Shown here: piece by piece, positions 7,446 to 15,121 of the stretch
Position numbering within the stretch: the stretch's first letter is position 1
Layout: each line of letters begins with the position of its first letter
Assembly (NCBI GenBank): GCA_902796855.1
Contig: CADBQN010000029.1
Coordinates: 1 to 41,273, forward strand
DNA: 41,273 bases
From: an uncultured Bacillota bacterium
GTDB lineage: Bacteria; Bacillota; Dehalobacteriia; UBA7702
Reading direction: 5' to 3'
Notes under the pieces: model-generated
Told to the model about the DNA's origin: nothing
The model's input: only the letters and a program-made list of their open reading frames with translations
The model's database searches: none
Position numbers and translations under genes: made by a program

Positions 7446-8129
7446 TTATAAACTCTCCTTGCCCTCTTTGCCCGAGGGGGTTCTGCCGCAGCTGATCTCA
7501 AGATTGCCGTTGCGGCAGCGGAGCTCGTCGATGAATTGTTTTTCCTTGGCGGTGTCCTTTAGTCTGACGCGGTAGTGGAGGCAGTAGAGACTGCCCATGC
7601 TGACTGTTTTTACCTGGGTGAGCATGGATTGGCTCGTGTAGCGCTTCATCAGGTCGGTGAAAAGATCGGTGTAGTCCATGTTCTCCGGTATCGTGATCCT
7701 CAGCTCTCGGGAACGGTCGCCGCCGTGGGAGGGCGAGGCGTATTCCAAAAGGCTGACGGCGCAGATGACGGCGGCGGCCAGGGCCGCCAGGGTGATGCAG
7801 CCCATGCCGCAGGCGAGGCCGACGGTCATCGCCAAAAAGATGATGGTGATGTCTTTGGCGCTACCGGGAGCGGAGCGAAAGCGAACGAGACTGAAAGCCC
7901 CGGCCACCGCCACCCCGGCGCCGATGTTGCCGTTGACGAGGAGAATGACGATGTGCACGAGGAAGGGCAGGAACGTCAGGGCTCCGCCCATGCTGTCGCC
8001 GGCCCCGGTGGTCCTGCGGTGGACAAAGGCGATGACCGCGCCTAAGAGCAGCGAGACGGCGGAGGAAATCAGCAGCGCCGCGACGGAGACGGTCTCGCCG
8101 TAGATTGAAGCGAAAATACCGTTAAGCAT
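7446..8129 (-). CDS. DUF4956 family membrane protein
   Basis: A 227-residue protein. The N-terminal half has about four hydrophobic segments (VAALLISSAVSLLLGAVIAFV, FLPFLVHIVILLV, ITIIFLAMTVGLACGMG, LAALAAAVICAVSLL) enclosing the conserved GAFSLVRFRS block typical of DUF4956. The C-terminal half is a soluble alpha/beta domain (LRITIPENMDYTDLF...). DUF4956 proteins are commonly encoded beside VTC-domain genes, as here, where it overlaps the VTC gene by 8 nt. A role in polyphosphate or cell-surface polymer metabolism is inferred from this linkage; the biochemical function is unknown. Confidence 0.88.
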   Translation of the reverse strand: MLNGIFASIYGETVSVAALLISSAVSLLLGAVIAFVHRRTTGAGDSMGGALTFLPFLVHIVILLVNGNIGAGVAVAGAFSLVRFRSAPGSAKDITIIFLAMTVGLACGMGCITLAALAAAVICAVSLLEYASPSHGGDRSRELRITIPENMDYTDLFTDLMKRYTSQSMLTQVKTVSMGSLYCLHYRVRLKDTAKEKQFIDELRCRNGNLEISCGRTPSGKEGKESL

Positions 8130-8850
8130 ATCGTTCCTCCTCTTCTCTCTTTTCCAGGAGATTCCTGCGGAGCATCATCTTGTAGGCTTTGCCGTATTTT
8201 GAAAAACTCGTGGGGTAGATCCGCAGATCCGACAAGGTCTGTGCCAGCCAGAGCGGCATGGCGTTGGAGATTTTGATCTCCATCAGTTTCTGCCCCGGCA
8301 GGAGCAGCGGCTCGCCGTGGGTGCCTTGGGAAAGGTCGAGATCCTCGGTGCGCCAGCGGATGTTCTGGTCGAAGGTGATCCTGATCGGCGCTTCCCCTTT
8401 GTTTTTCCAGGAACAGCGGTCGTAGTAGAGGAACATTGCCGGCGCCAGCCGCTCATAGGAGCGAAGCATCCAGGTCAGCTCCCGGAAGATCTGGTTCGTG
8501 CCGCCGCCGCTCTCCCCGGCGAGGTAGGCCACGGCCTCCTGATAGGGGAGGGTCACCCGGCGTTTGTAGACGATGCCGGCGTACTTTTTTTTGATTTCCA
8601 AAAACGCCTTGGTCTGTTCATCGGGAATATCATAACAGCGGAGACGGAGTTTTTCTTTGTATTTAGGCTTTGCCAGGGATTCCCTGATCAGGCGGAAATC
8701 CGGCGTGTCGTAATAAAGGTTCGAGATGCGGCTGTAAGCGAAATCGTCGGGAACCATCCGCTCTTTCAGCGCCGCGGTCATGGCGTTATACTGACCGTCG
8801 GTGATGAGGTATTTCATTTCTTTGCGCTTGAAGACAGCTTGATAGGCCAT
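8122..8850 (-). CDS. VTC-domain (polyphosphate polymerase-like) protein
   Basis: A 242-residue protein of the VTC family within the CYTH/triphosphate tunnel metalloenzyme fold. Basic and acidic tunnel-lining strands are visible: FKRKEMKYLI near the N-terminus, KLRLRCY, AFLEIKKK, and the C-terminal MEIKISNAMPLWL followed by SFSKYGKAY. In yeast Vtc4 this domain makes polyphosphate from ATP; many bacterial homologues are annotated as polyphosphate polymerases without proof. The ATG has an AGGAGG site. It is first in the operon with DUF4956 and the SLH protein. Confidence 0.88.
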   Translation of the reverse strand: MAYQAVFKRKEMKYLITDGQYNAMTAALKERMVPDDFAYSRISNLYYDTPDFRLIRESLAKPKYKEKLRLRCYDIPDEQTKAFLEIKKKYAGIVYKRRVTLPYQEAVAYLAGESGGGTNQIFRELTWMLRSYERLAPAMFLYYDRCSWKNKGEAPIRITFDQNIRWRTEDLDLSQGTHGEPLLLPGQKLMEIKISNAMPLWLAQTLSDLRIYPTSFSKYGKAYKMMLRRNLLEKREEEERYA

Positions 8851-8879
8851 AAAGAAACCTCCTTTGTATTTTTCACGCG

Positions 8880-8894
8880 CCCCCGCGGCGGGGG
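8880..8894 (-). other. GC-rich stem-loop in the VTC operon leader
   Basis: CCCCC-G-CGG-C-GGGGG can form a 6-bp stem with a 3-nt loop, about 30 nt before the VTC start codon. There is no T tract in the direction of transcription, so it is not a terminator. It could affect mRNA stability or translation. Confidence 0.45.
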
Positions 8895-8915
8895 TTCTCT
8901 TTGCTTTATGGTTAA

Positions 8916-8942
8916 AGTATAGATGAGTTTCCTTGAAGGAAA
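8916..8942 (-). promoter_or_regulatory. Probable VTC operon promoter with overlapping 15-bp dyad operator
   Basis: On the minus strand a TATACT -10 box lies at 8916-8921, with no good -35 box at the expected place (TTTTCC or ATTTTC around 8938-8944). The perfect dyad TTTCCTT-G-AAGGAAA (8928-8942) fills the spacer, the classical position for a repressor or an activator that replaces the -35 contact. Confidence 0.4.
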
Positions 8943-8992
8943 ATTGAAAAGATTTTATTTTTTTTAAGCGGTCGGGACGGCGTGTTTTTTCG

Positions 8993-9021
8993 TTGCGCGG
9001 ACAGGGGAAATTTAGTATAAT
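8993..9021 (+). promoter_or_regulatory. Promoter of the YqeG-like gene
   Basis: TTGCGC (8993-8998) and TATAAT (9016-9021) with a 17-bp spacer. It overlaps an upstream in-frame extension of the gene, which supports the ATG at 9053 as the true start. Confidence 0.7.
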
Positions 9022-9052
9022 AGAACGTAGAAAAAACGACAGGAATGTATTT

Positions 9053-9547
9053 ATGAGTATCTTTCGACCGAATTACCTGGCGGACGACCTATTCGATCTG
9101 CCTCTTGAAACGCTGAAAAAAAAGGGCATCGTCCATCTGCTTTTTGATGTGGACAACACCATCGTGCCCTACAATTCCCAGGAGATCCCGGAAGAGACCG
9201 TTCGCTGGTTCCATGAGACGTCGGCAAAGGGCTTCCGCCTCTGCATCCTCTCCAACAACAGCGGCGAACGGGTGGCCCCCGTCGCCGAGAAACTGGGCAT
9301 CGACTACGTCGCCCGGGCGAAAAAACCCTTGCAGAACGGCGCGAAACGGGCCGTCGCCCTTTTTAACGCGCCAAAGGAGACCATCGCCCTCATCGGCGAC
9401 CAACTCCTGACGGACATGGCCTGCGGCAACATCGCCGGCTTCACCACCATCGTGGTAAAGCCCATCAATCCCGACGAGCTCTGGATTACCAAGTGGCACC
9501 GGAATTATGAAAAACTGCTCTACCGCCTGATGGGCATCAGGCGATAG
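9053..9547 (+). CDS. YqeG family HAD-IIIA-type phosphatase
   Basis: A 164-residue HAD-superfamily phosphatase. HAD motif I is LFDVDNTIVPY (nucleophile Asp), motif II is CILSNNS, the motif III Lys lies in RAKKPL, and the motif IV acidic residues lie in LIGDQLLTDMACGN. The length and the trailing W-x-T-K-W segment match YqeG, the Firmicute relative of mitochondrial phosphatidylglycerophosphatase Gep4/PTPMT-like enzymes. The natural substrate in bacteria is unproven. The ATG at 9053 has AGGA at 9041-9044; an upstream in-frame start at 8993 would lie inside the promoter. Confidence 0.87.
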   Translation: MSIFRPNYLADDLFDLPLETLKKKGIVHLLFDVDNTIVPYNSQEIPEETVRWFHETSAKGFRLCILSNNSGERVAPVAEKLGIDYVARAKKPLQNGAKRAVALFNAPKETIALIGDQLLTDMACGNIAGFTTIVVKPINPDELWITKWHRNYEKLLYRLMGIRR

Positions 9548-9575
9548 CGGCAGGTATTTAGATCCTGTTTTTGCA

Positions 9576-9581
9576 TATAAT
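9576..9581 (+). promoter_or_regulatory. Probable -10 box for the aroK operon
   Basis: TATAAT preceded by a T/G-rich segment, with a poor -35 element. It lies between yqeG-like and aroK and would start transcription near 9588. Confidence 0.45.
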
Positions 9582-9631
9582 GAAGGGTGTACGTCAGGAA
9601 CACTTTCATGAAAACAAAAGCAGGTGAGAAT

Positions 9632-10156
9632 ATGAAAAATATCGTTCTGATCGGTTTCATGGGCAGCGGCAAATCGTCGATGGGGAGGTTCCTCAGCCGC
9701 GAGCTCCATTATGACTTTTTCGATACCGACAAGGAAATGGAGAATGTGACCGGGCTCAAAGTCAACCAGATCATGAAAAAATACGGCAGGATCCGCTTCG
9801 CTTCCGAAGAGCGGCTCATTGTGAAGAAACTGGCGGCGATGGAAAACACCATCATCGCCACGGGCGGCGGTTTCATCGACAACGAGGAGAACATTAACGC
9901 TTTGAGAGACAACAGCGTTTTTGTCTTCCTCGACGTTGATGACGACGTCATCATCGACCGCCTGAAACGCCGCCGTGTCCGCCCGTTCAGCGAGAAGGGG
10001 AGCATCGCCGATCTCGTCCCCGAAATCTACGGCCGCCGCCGCCCGGTCTACGAGCGCTGCGCCGATATCACCGTCAATACGGCGGATCAAACGATGGAGG
10101 AAACAGCCGCGGAGATCATCCGGCGGCTCAAAACCGATGATGTACCGTTACAGTGA
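9632..10156 (+). CDS. aroK: Shikimate kinase
   Basis: A 174-residue P-loop kinase that phosphorylates shikimate to shikimate 3-phosphate in chorismate synthesis. The Walker A motif is GFMGSGKSS (residues 7-15), the DTD motif (FFDTDKEME) coordinates Mg and shikimate, IRFASEERLI contributes the substrate Arg, and ATGGGFID is the glycine-rich site. RRVRP marks the lid region. The ATG at 9632 has AGGTGA five nt upstream; a second in-frame ATG at 9608 with AGGA is possible and would add eight residues. The 3' end overlaps the start of the next gene. Other shikimate-pathway genes are not in the window. Confidence 0.92.
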   Translation: MKNIVLIGFMGSGKSSMGRFLSRELHYDFFDTDKEMENVTGLKVNQIMKKYGRIRFASEERLIVKKLAAMENTIIATGGGFIDNEENINALRDNSVFVFLDVDDDVIIDRLKRRRVRPFSEKGSIADLVPEIYGRRRPVYERCADITVNTADQTMEETAAEIIRRLKTDDVPLQ

Positions 10157-11516
10157 AGAAGAAATACAAAAGATCCTGAATACCGCCGTAAGGCACGGCG
10201 GTGATTACGCCGATCTGTATCTTTCGAAAACGGCGACGGGTTCCGTCTCCGCCGAGGAAAAAAAGATACGCCGCTTTTACCGCGGATTGGACGAAGGCGC
10301 GGGGATCCGCGTTCTGAAGGGGGATTTTTCCGCCTATTTTTATACCAACGACATTTCGCTTCCCTCGCTCCTCGCCCTGGCGGAACGGGCCGGGGAGAGC
10401 GTTCGCGGCGGCGATGTCACGGCCCCGGCCGCCCTGGGGAATGGCGTGGCCGTCGGCAGCGGCGGTGATTTTGACCTGGAAGATATCGGCCGGCGCGTCC
10501 GTCGGCTCAACGGGGAAGCCTGGGAGCTTTCGGAAAAGATCCATCAGGTCACCATCAACTACGGCGACACGCGCAGGGAAACGCTGATGGCCTCGACGGA
10601 AGGGAAACTGATCCGCCGGACTTCGGCGCGGAAACGCTTTTTCGTCCAGGTCGTCGCCAAGAGCGGAAATGAGCTCCAGACCGCCATCGAGACGCTCGGC
10701 GATACCGAAACGGCTTTTTCCTGGAGTGACGAACTCCTCTTTGAAAAGATCCGGCGGGCGGCGAAACGGGCGGAGCGTCAGCTGAAGGCAAAAGAGGCGC
10801 CCTCCGGCGCGATGCCGGTGGTGATGTCCTCGGAGGCCGGCGGCACCATGGTGCACGAAGCCTGCGGTCACGGTCTCGAGGGCGATTCCGTATCGAAGGG
10901 GCTTTCGGTCTATAAAAACCGCCTCGGCGAAAAAGTCGCCGATGAGCGGATCACCGTCATCGACGACGCGACGCTGCCATCTCATTACGGCTCCTACGCC
11001 TATGACGACGAGGGAAACGAGGGACGCCGCAGCGTTCTGATCAAAGACGGTGTTCTGGAACAATATATGTATGATATTCGCTCTTCCCGCCGGGCCGGCA
11101 CTTCCTCCACGGGGAACGGCCGCCGGGAGAGTTATCGCTTCGCACCGCAGGTGCGTATGAGCAATACCTTCATCGCGCCGGGCAGCGATGACCCCGCCGC
11201 GGTCATCGCCGATTTGAAATCCGGCTTTTTCGTACGGAAAATGGGCGGCGGACAAGTCAACACCATCAGCGGCGACTTTGTCTTTGAGGTCAGCGAGGGG
11301 TATCTCATTGAGAACGGCGAACTGACGGACCTCGTGAAGAACGCTTCCCTGATCGGGAACGGCCCCAAGGCGCTCTCCTCGGTTTTCGCCGTCGGAGACG
11401 ATCTCGGCTTTGCCATCGGCACCTGCGGAAAAGGTGGTCAGTCGGTTCCCGTCGGCGACGCCCAGCCGACCATCGGCATTTCCGAACTGGTGATAGGAGG
11501 GAGAGGATCACGATGA
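10137..11516 (+). CDS. tldD: TldD-type metallopeptidase
   Basis: A 459-residue protein of the TldD/PmbA (U62) family. The metal-binding motif HEACGHGLEGD (HExxxH type) is intact in the second half, followed by the conserved DDATLPSHYGSYAYDDEG and STGNGRRESYRFAP blocks. In E. coli, TldD forms a heterodimeric protease with TldE (PmbA) that degrades unfolded peptides and matures peptide natural products. Two adjacent ATGs (10137, 10140) are possible; both overlap the end of aroK. The stop overlaps the tldE-type start (ATGA). The long upstream in-frame extension inside aroK is not real. Confidence 0.92.
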   Translation: MMYRYSEEEIQKILNTAVRHGGDYADLYLSKTATGSVSAEEKKIRRFYRGLDEGAGIRVLKGDFSAYFYTNDISLPSLLALAERAGESVRGGDVTAPAALGNGVAVGSGGDFDLEDIGRRVRRLNGEAWELSEKIHQVTINYGDTRRETLMASTEGKLIRRTSARKRFFVQVVAKSGNELQTAIETLGDTETAFSWSDELLFEKIRRAAKRAERQLKAKEAPSGAMPVVMSSEAGGTMVHEACGHGLEGDSVSKGLSVYKNRLGEKVADERITVIDDATLPSHYGSYAYDDEGNEGRRSVLIKDGVLEQYMYDIRSSRRAGTSSTGNGRRESYRFAPQVRMSNTFIAPGSDDPAAVIADLKSGFFVRKMGGGQVNTISGDFVFEVSEGYLIENGELTDLVKNASLIGNGPKALSSVFAVGDDLGFAIGTCGKGGQSVPVGDAQPTIGISELVIGGRGSR

Positions 11517-12850
11517 CAGAAACGGGAAAAAAGAAGATCATCGCCGATGCTCTCCGCTATGCCCTTTCCAAGGGGGCGGATCAATGTGAAATTTACGTTT
11601 CCGAGAGCCGTTCCGAATCGACCCAGATGCGGGACGGCACGCTGAGCGACGATCAGACTTCATCGCGGAGCGGTTTCTCGGTGCGGCTGATCCGCGGCGG
11701 CGTCCCCGGGTTCTCCTACGGCGTCCGCCTCGAAAAGGAGCCGCTGCGCCGCGCCGTCGACGACGCGCTCCTTTCCTGTGATTTTCTCGATCCGGACGAG
11801 GATTACCATTTTACCGCGGCGGGCAAAGCGTATCCCGACGTGCCCGCGGTGAAATCGGCTCCCGTTTCCGTGGCGGAGAAAAAGGCGGTCCTTGCCGCCA
11901 TGACCGCCGCCGCCGCGAAGGATGACCGGATCCGCCGGGTGGAGCGAACGTCGGTCAGCGAGTACGGCGGCAGTACGCTGCTGATGAATACCCTCGGTCT
12001 CGATTTATACAAGGAAAGCCGCTTCGTTTCCGTTTCCGCCGCGGTGGTGGCCGAGGCGGACGGCGACGAGCAGATCGGCGGCGATTTTCAGGCCGCTCCT
12101 TCTCTGGATCGAATCGATTGCGAAGGCGTGGCGTCAAGAGCCGCCGCCGACGGCATTGAAAAACTCGGCGCCGCGCCGACGGATACCGGCGAATACCCGG
12201 TGCTGTTTCATCCGGACGCCGCGCTGTCTCTTCTCAGCCTCCTGCTGCCGTCTTTTCTCGGTGATCGCGCGGAAAAGGGGCTTTCGGTCCTGAAAGACCG
12301 AGTTGGGGAAAGAATCGCCGCCAAAGGCGTTTTTCTCTATGACGACGCTTTGATGGCCGAAACCGTCGTGCCTTCGCCCTTTGATGACGAAGGACAGCCC
12401 TGCCGCCGCAACGCTCTGCTGGAAGACGGCGTTTTAAAGGGATTTCTCTATAACAACACTTACGCCTCGAGAGCGGGCCGGGAGAGCACCGGCAACGGTC
12501 TCTGCGGCTCCCACAAAACGCTGCCCTCCGTCGGACTGAACAGCTATTACCTGAAAAAAGGCGATATCCCGCCGGAAAAGGTCATCGGCGCCGTGAGCGA
12601 CGGCGTTTGGATCAAGGACCTGATGGGCCTGCACATGGCCGATCCCGTCAGCGGTGATTTTTCTCTCGGCGTCATCGGCCGCCGTATCCGCGGCGGCGAA
12701 CCGGCGGAAGGGATCCGCGGCAGCATGGCGGCGGGAAACCTCTTTGATCTGCTTCAAAACATTGAGGCCGTCTGCGATGATTTCACCGTCGTCGGTGATG
12801 TCGGCGCGCCATCTTTTCTGATAAAATCTTTAAAAATCAGTGGAAAGTAA
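11513..12850 (+). CDS. pmbA: TldE/PmbA-type partner of TldD
   Basis: A 445-residue paralogue of the preceding gene. It keeps the family folds (ESTGNGLCGSHKTLPSVGLNSYYLKKG and PVSGDFSLGV) but lacks the HExxxH metal motif; the aligned region (FHPDAALSLLSLLLP) carries no zinc ligands. This is the expected division of labour: TldD is catalytic, TldE is the inactive partner lining the cavity. The 4-nt overlap with tldD allows coupled translation at equal amounts. Confidence 0.9.
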   Translation: MTETGKKKIIADALRYALSKGADQCEIYVSESRSESTQMRDGTLSDDQTSSRSGFSVRLIRGGVPGFSYGVRLEKEPLRRAVDDALLSCDFLDPDEDYHFTAAGKAYPDVPAVKSAPVSVAEKKAVLAAMTAAAAKDDRIRRVERTSVSEYGGSTLLMNTLGLDLYKESRFVSVSAAVVAEADGDEQIGGDFQAAPSLDRIDCEGVASRAAADGIEKLGAAPTDTGEYPVLFHPDAALSLLSLLLPSFLGDRAEKGLSVLKDRVGERIAAKGVFLYDDALMAETVVPSPFDDEGQPCRRNALLEDGVLKGFLYNNTYASRAGRESTGNGLCGSHKTLPSVGLNSYYLKKGDIPPEKVIGAVSDGVWIKDLMGLHMADPVSGDFSLGVIGRRIRGGEPAEGIRGSMAAGNLFDLLQNIEAVCDDFTVVGDVGAPSFLIKSLKISGK

Positions 12851-12885
12851 AACGATTATGTGGTATGATATGATTTGAGGTTAGT

Positions 12886-13944
12886 ATGCGTATGAAACGA
12901 TTGGAATCACTGAGAGAAGCCATGGCCGAAAAAGGTCTGGACGCGTTTTTTCTGGGACAGCGGGAAAACATCCTCTATCTGACGGGATTTTCCGGCAGCA
13001 CCGCCGGGCTCTATGTCACGGAAGAAAACGCCTTTTTGCTGGTGGACTCGCGCTACGAGGAACAGGCCAAAGCAGAATGCCCCGACGCGGACGTCGTTTT
13101 GGTGAGCCGTCCCTATGAGATCGGAAAAATCGCCGACGGTGAAAAGCGCGTCGGCTTCGAGGAAGACGTTCTGACCTATGAGGTCTATCATCTGCTCCGC
13201 GATGAAGCCGCCGACGCGGAGTTCGTCCCCGCCGCCGCTCTTCCGCGGCAGCTGCGGACGATCAAGGACGAGGATGAGCTGGTCCAAATCGAGACCGCGG
13301 TAAAAATCGCCGACAGCGCCTTCCATCACATCCTGCCCTTTATCAAAGAGGGCGTCTATGAGATCGATATCGCGAACGAACTCGATTTCTATATGCGGAA
13401 ACAAGGCGCCGGCGGCCCGTCCTTTGATTTCATCGTCGCCGGCGGGGAACGCTCGGCGCTGCCCCATGGCGTTGCCGGCAAAAACAAGCTGAAAGCCCAT
13501 GAGCCGGTGCTGATGGACTACGGCTGTGTTTATCAGCATTACTGCTCCGATATGACCCGAACCGTCTTTTTAGGCGACCCCGGCGAGGAAGCCAGGGCGC
13601 TCTATCAGATCGTGAAAGAAGGGCAGAAGAGGGGACACGCCAACTGTCTCTGCGGCAAGCCGATCTCCTTTGCCGAAACGGCGGTGCGCTCCTATTTCTC
13701 CTCCTGCGAGGTGGAGAGCTTTTTCGGTCACAGCCTCGGTCACGGCGTCGGCCTGGAGATCCACGAAGCTCCGGCCGTCAACGCGAAAAATGAGGAACGG
13801 TTCAGAAACGGCATGGTCTACACGGTGGAACCGGGGGTCTATATCCCCGGCGCCTGCGGCGTGCGCATTGAGGATATGGCGGTGATGACCTATCAGGGGC
13901 CGCGGATCCTGACGGAATCGCCGAAGGAACTGATTATTTTATAA
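12886..13944 (+). CDS. Xaa-Pro aminopeptidase (M24B)
   Basis: A 352-residue metallopeptidase of family M24B, similar to B. subtilis YqhT. The N-terminal creatinase-like domain spans roughly 1-130. The C-terminal pita-bread domain carries the dinuclear metal ligands: Asp in MDYGCVYQ and SDMTRT, His in GHSLGHGVGLEIHEAP, Glu in TVEPGVYIPG and Glu in GVRIEDM. It removes N-terminal residues before proline. It starts at ATG 12886 after GAGG. Placement directly before efp is conserved in Firmicutes. Confidence 0.92.
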   Translation: MRMKRLESLREAMAEKGLDAFFLGQRENILYLTGFSGSTAGLYVTEENAFLLVDSRYEEQAKAECPDADVVLVSRPYEIGKIADGEKRVGFEEDVLTYEVYHLLRDEAADAEFVPAAALPRQLRTIKDEDELVQIETAVKIADSAFHHILPFIKEGVYEIDIANELDFYMRKQGAGGPSFDFIVAGGERSALPHGVAGKNKLKAHEPVLMDYGCVYQHYCSDMTRTVFLGDPGEEARALYQIVKEGQKRGHANCLCGKPISFAETAVRSYFSSCEVESFFGHSLGHGVGLEIHEAPAVNAKNEERFRNGMVYTVEPGVYIPGACGVRIEDMAVMTYQGPRILTESPKELIIL

Positions 13945-13945
13945 A

Positions 13946-13975
13946 TTGACCATAGAGAATCAAATTATTTATATC
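13946..13975 (+). promoter_or_regulatory. Possible efp promoter
   Basis: TTGACC (13946-13951) and TATATC (13970-13975) with an 18-bp spacer, directly after the peptidase stop codon and before the GGGGGT ribosome site of efp. Confidence 0.45.
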
Positions 13976-13997
13976 ACTTTTAGGGGGTAAGAAAACA

Positions 13998-14561
13998 ATG
14001 ATTTCTTCCAATGATTTTAGACCCGGCGTGACCATCGAACTCGACGGTGACGCCTATCAGGTTCTTGAGTTCCAGCATGTGAAGCCCGGCAAAGGCGCGG
14101 CGTTCGTCCGCACCAAGCTGAAAAACATCCGCACCGGGTCCACCGTGGAACGGACCTTCGACGCCGGCGAAAAAGTGCCCAAGGCGCATCTCGACCGTCG
14201 CGAAATGGAATATCTTTACAACGACGGCGAAGCGTTTATTTTCATGGATCAGGAAAACTATGACCAGATTCCCATTACCGAGGAACAGCTCGGCGACGGC
14301 ATCAAGTTTCTCATTGAGAACATGGTCTGCTCCGTTCTCTTCTATAAAGGCGCCATCATGGGGATCGACCTCCCCGGCCAGGTCACGCTGACCGTTACCG
14401 AAACGGAGCCCGGCATCAAGGGCGACACCGCTTCCGGCGGCACGAAACCGGCGATTCTCGAAACCGGGGCCAAAGTCAACGTTCCCTTCTTCATCAACGA
14501 AGGCGACCGTCTCCGGATCAACACCAAGACCGGGGAATACATCGAACGGGCGAAAGACTGA
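13998..14561 (+). CDS. efp: Translation elongation factor P
   Basis: A 187-residue protein with the three beta-barrel domains of EF-P. It begins [17 protein letters not shown] and has the loop KPGKGAAF with the conserved Lys at residue 32, the site that is modified in many bacteria. The C-terminal OB domain ends with [15 protein letters not shown] enters the ribosomal E site to relieve stalling at polyproline. The xaa-pro peptidase-efp order is standard for Firmicutes. A GGGGGTAAG ribosome site precedes the ATG. Confidence 0.97.
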   Translation: MISSNDFRPGVTIELDGDAYQVLEFQHVKPGKGAAFVRTKLKNIRTGSTVERTFDAGEKVPKAHLDRREMEYLYNDGEAFIFMDQENYDQIPITEEQLGDGIKFLIENMVCSVLFYKGAIMGIDLPGQVTLTVTETEPGIKGDTASGGTKPAILETGAKVNVPFFINEGDRLRINTKTGEYIERAKD

Positions 14562-14652
14562 GTTTTGGCGGTCTTTGCCGACCGATACGGGTCTTTGCCG
14601 CTGTCCGTTGCGGCGGCGGTCAATGATAAAACTATAAAAACAGGAGGCAATT

Positions 14653-14985
14653 ATGGCATTAAGCGAAGAATTGGCATACCTCGAAGGCTATATTGAAGGT
14701 CTCGAAATCAGCGAGGATACGAAGGAAGGCAAGGCCATTATGGCGATTATTGATCTTCTTGAGGAAATCGTTGGTGAAAGCGTTGAAATGCGGGAAGATA
14801 TCGACGATCTCAACACCCTCGGCGAAGAACTCGATGAGGATCTCGGCCAGATGGAAGAATTTGTCTTCGGTGATCTCTGCGAATGCGGCTGTGAAGATGA
14901 TGAATGCTGCTGTGATGACGATGACGACTATGAATTCGGCGACATCGTCTATGAAGAAGACGACGAAGAGGAAGAAGAAGAATAA
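14653..14985 (+). CDS. CD1247 N-terminal-domain protein with Cys/acid-rich tail
   Basis: A 110-residue acidic protein. The first 60 residues (AYLEGYIEGLEISEDTKEGK and following helices) match the CD1247 N-terminal domain found in Clostridia, often beside efp or spoIIIA. The tail contains six Cys (CECGC and CCC) among many Asp/Glu and ends in a poly-Glu run. AGGAGG precedes the ATG. The tail looks suited to metal binding, but that is inference. The function of the family is unknown. A strong terminator follows. Confidence 0.8.
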   Translation: MALSEELAYLEGYIEGLEISEDTKEGKAIMAIIDLLEEIVGESVEMREDIDDLNTLGEELDEDLGQMEEFVFGDLCECGCEDDECCCDDDDDYEFGDIVYEEDDEEEEEE

Positions 14986-15013
14986 ACCTACGGCCCGTTT
15001 TAAAAACGACAAT

Positions 15014-15050
15014 AAAAGCGATCCGCGCTTCGGCGTCGGATCGCTTTTTT
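15014..15050 (+). terminator. Intrinsic terminator after the CD1247-type gene
   Basis: A 12-bp stem (15014-15025 with 15037-15048) whose 3' arm runs into a T tract. Confidence 0.85.
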
Positions 15051-15061
15051 AATGGAACGGA

Positions 15062-15098
15062 AAAAGCGCTTTGTCCCAAATCGGAACGAAGCGCTTTT
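15062..15098 (-). terminator. Intrinsic terminator of the ABC transporter operon
   Basis: A 13-bp stem (15062-15074 with 15086-15098, one G-U pair). On the minus strand its 3' arm ends in five Ts, downstream of the permease stop codon at 15122. Confidence 0.8.
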
Positions 15099-15121
15099 CA
15101 ATACGGTTTTTTTACGTCCCC

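Noticed and set aside
10128-11255. A 375-codon minus-strand frame opposite tldD
   Set aside because: The plus strand encodes the HExxxH metallopeptidase; the antisense peptide has no recognisable domain.
14562-14652. Hairpin-forming GC-rich spacer between efp and the CD1247-type gene as a terminator
   Set aside because: Several short GC stems are possible but none is followed by a T tract.
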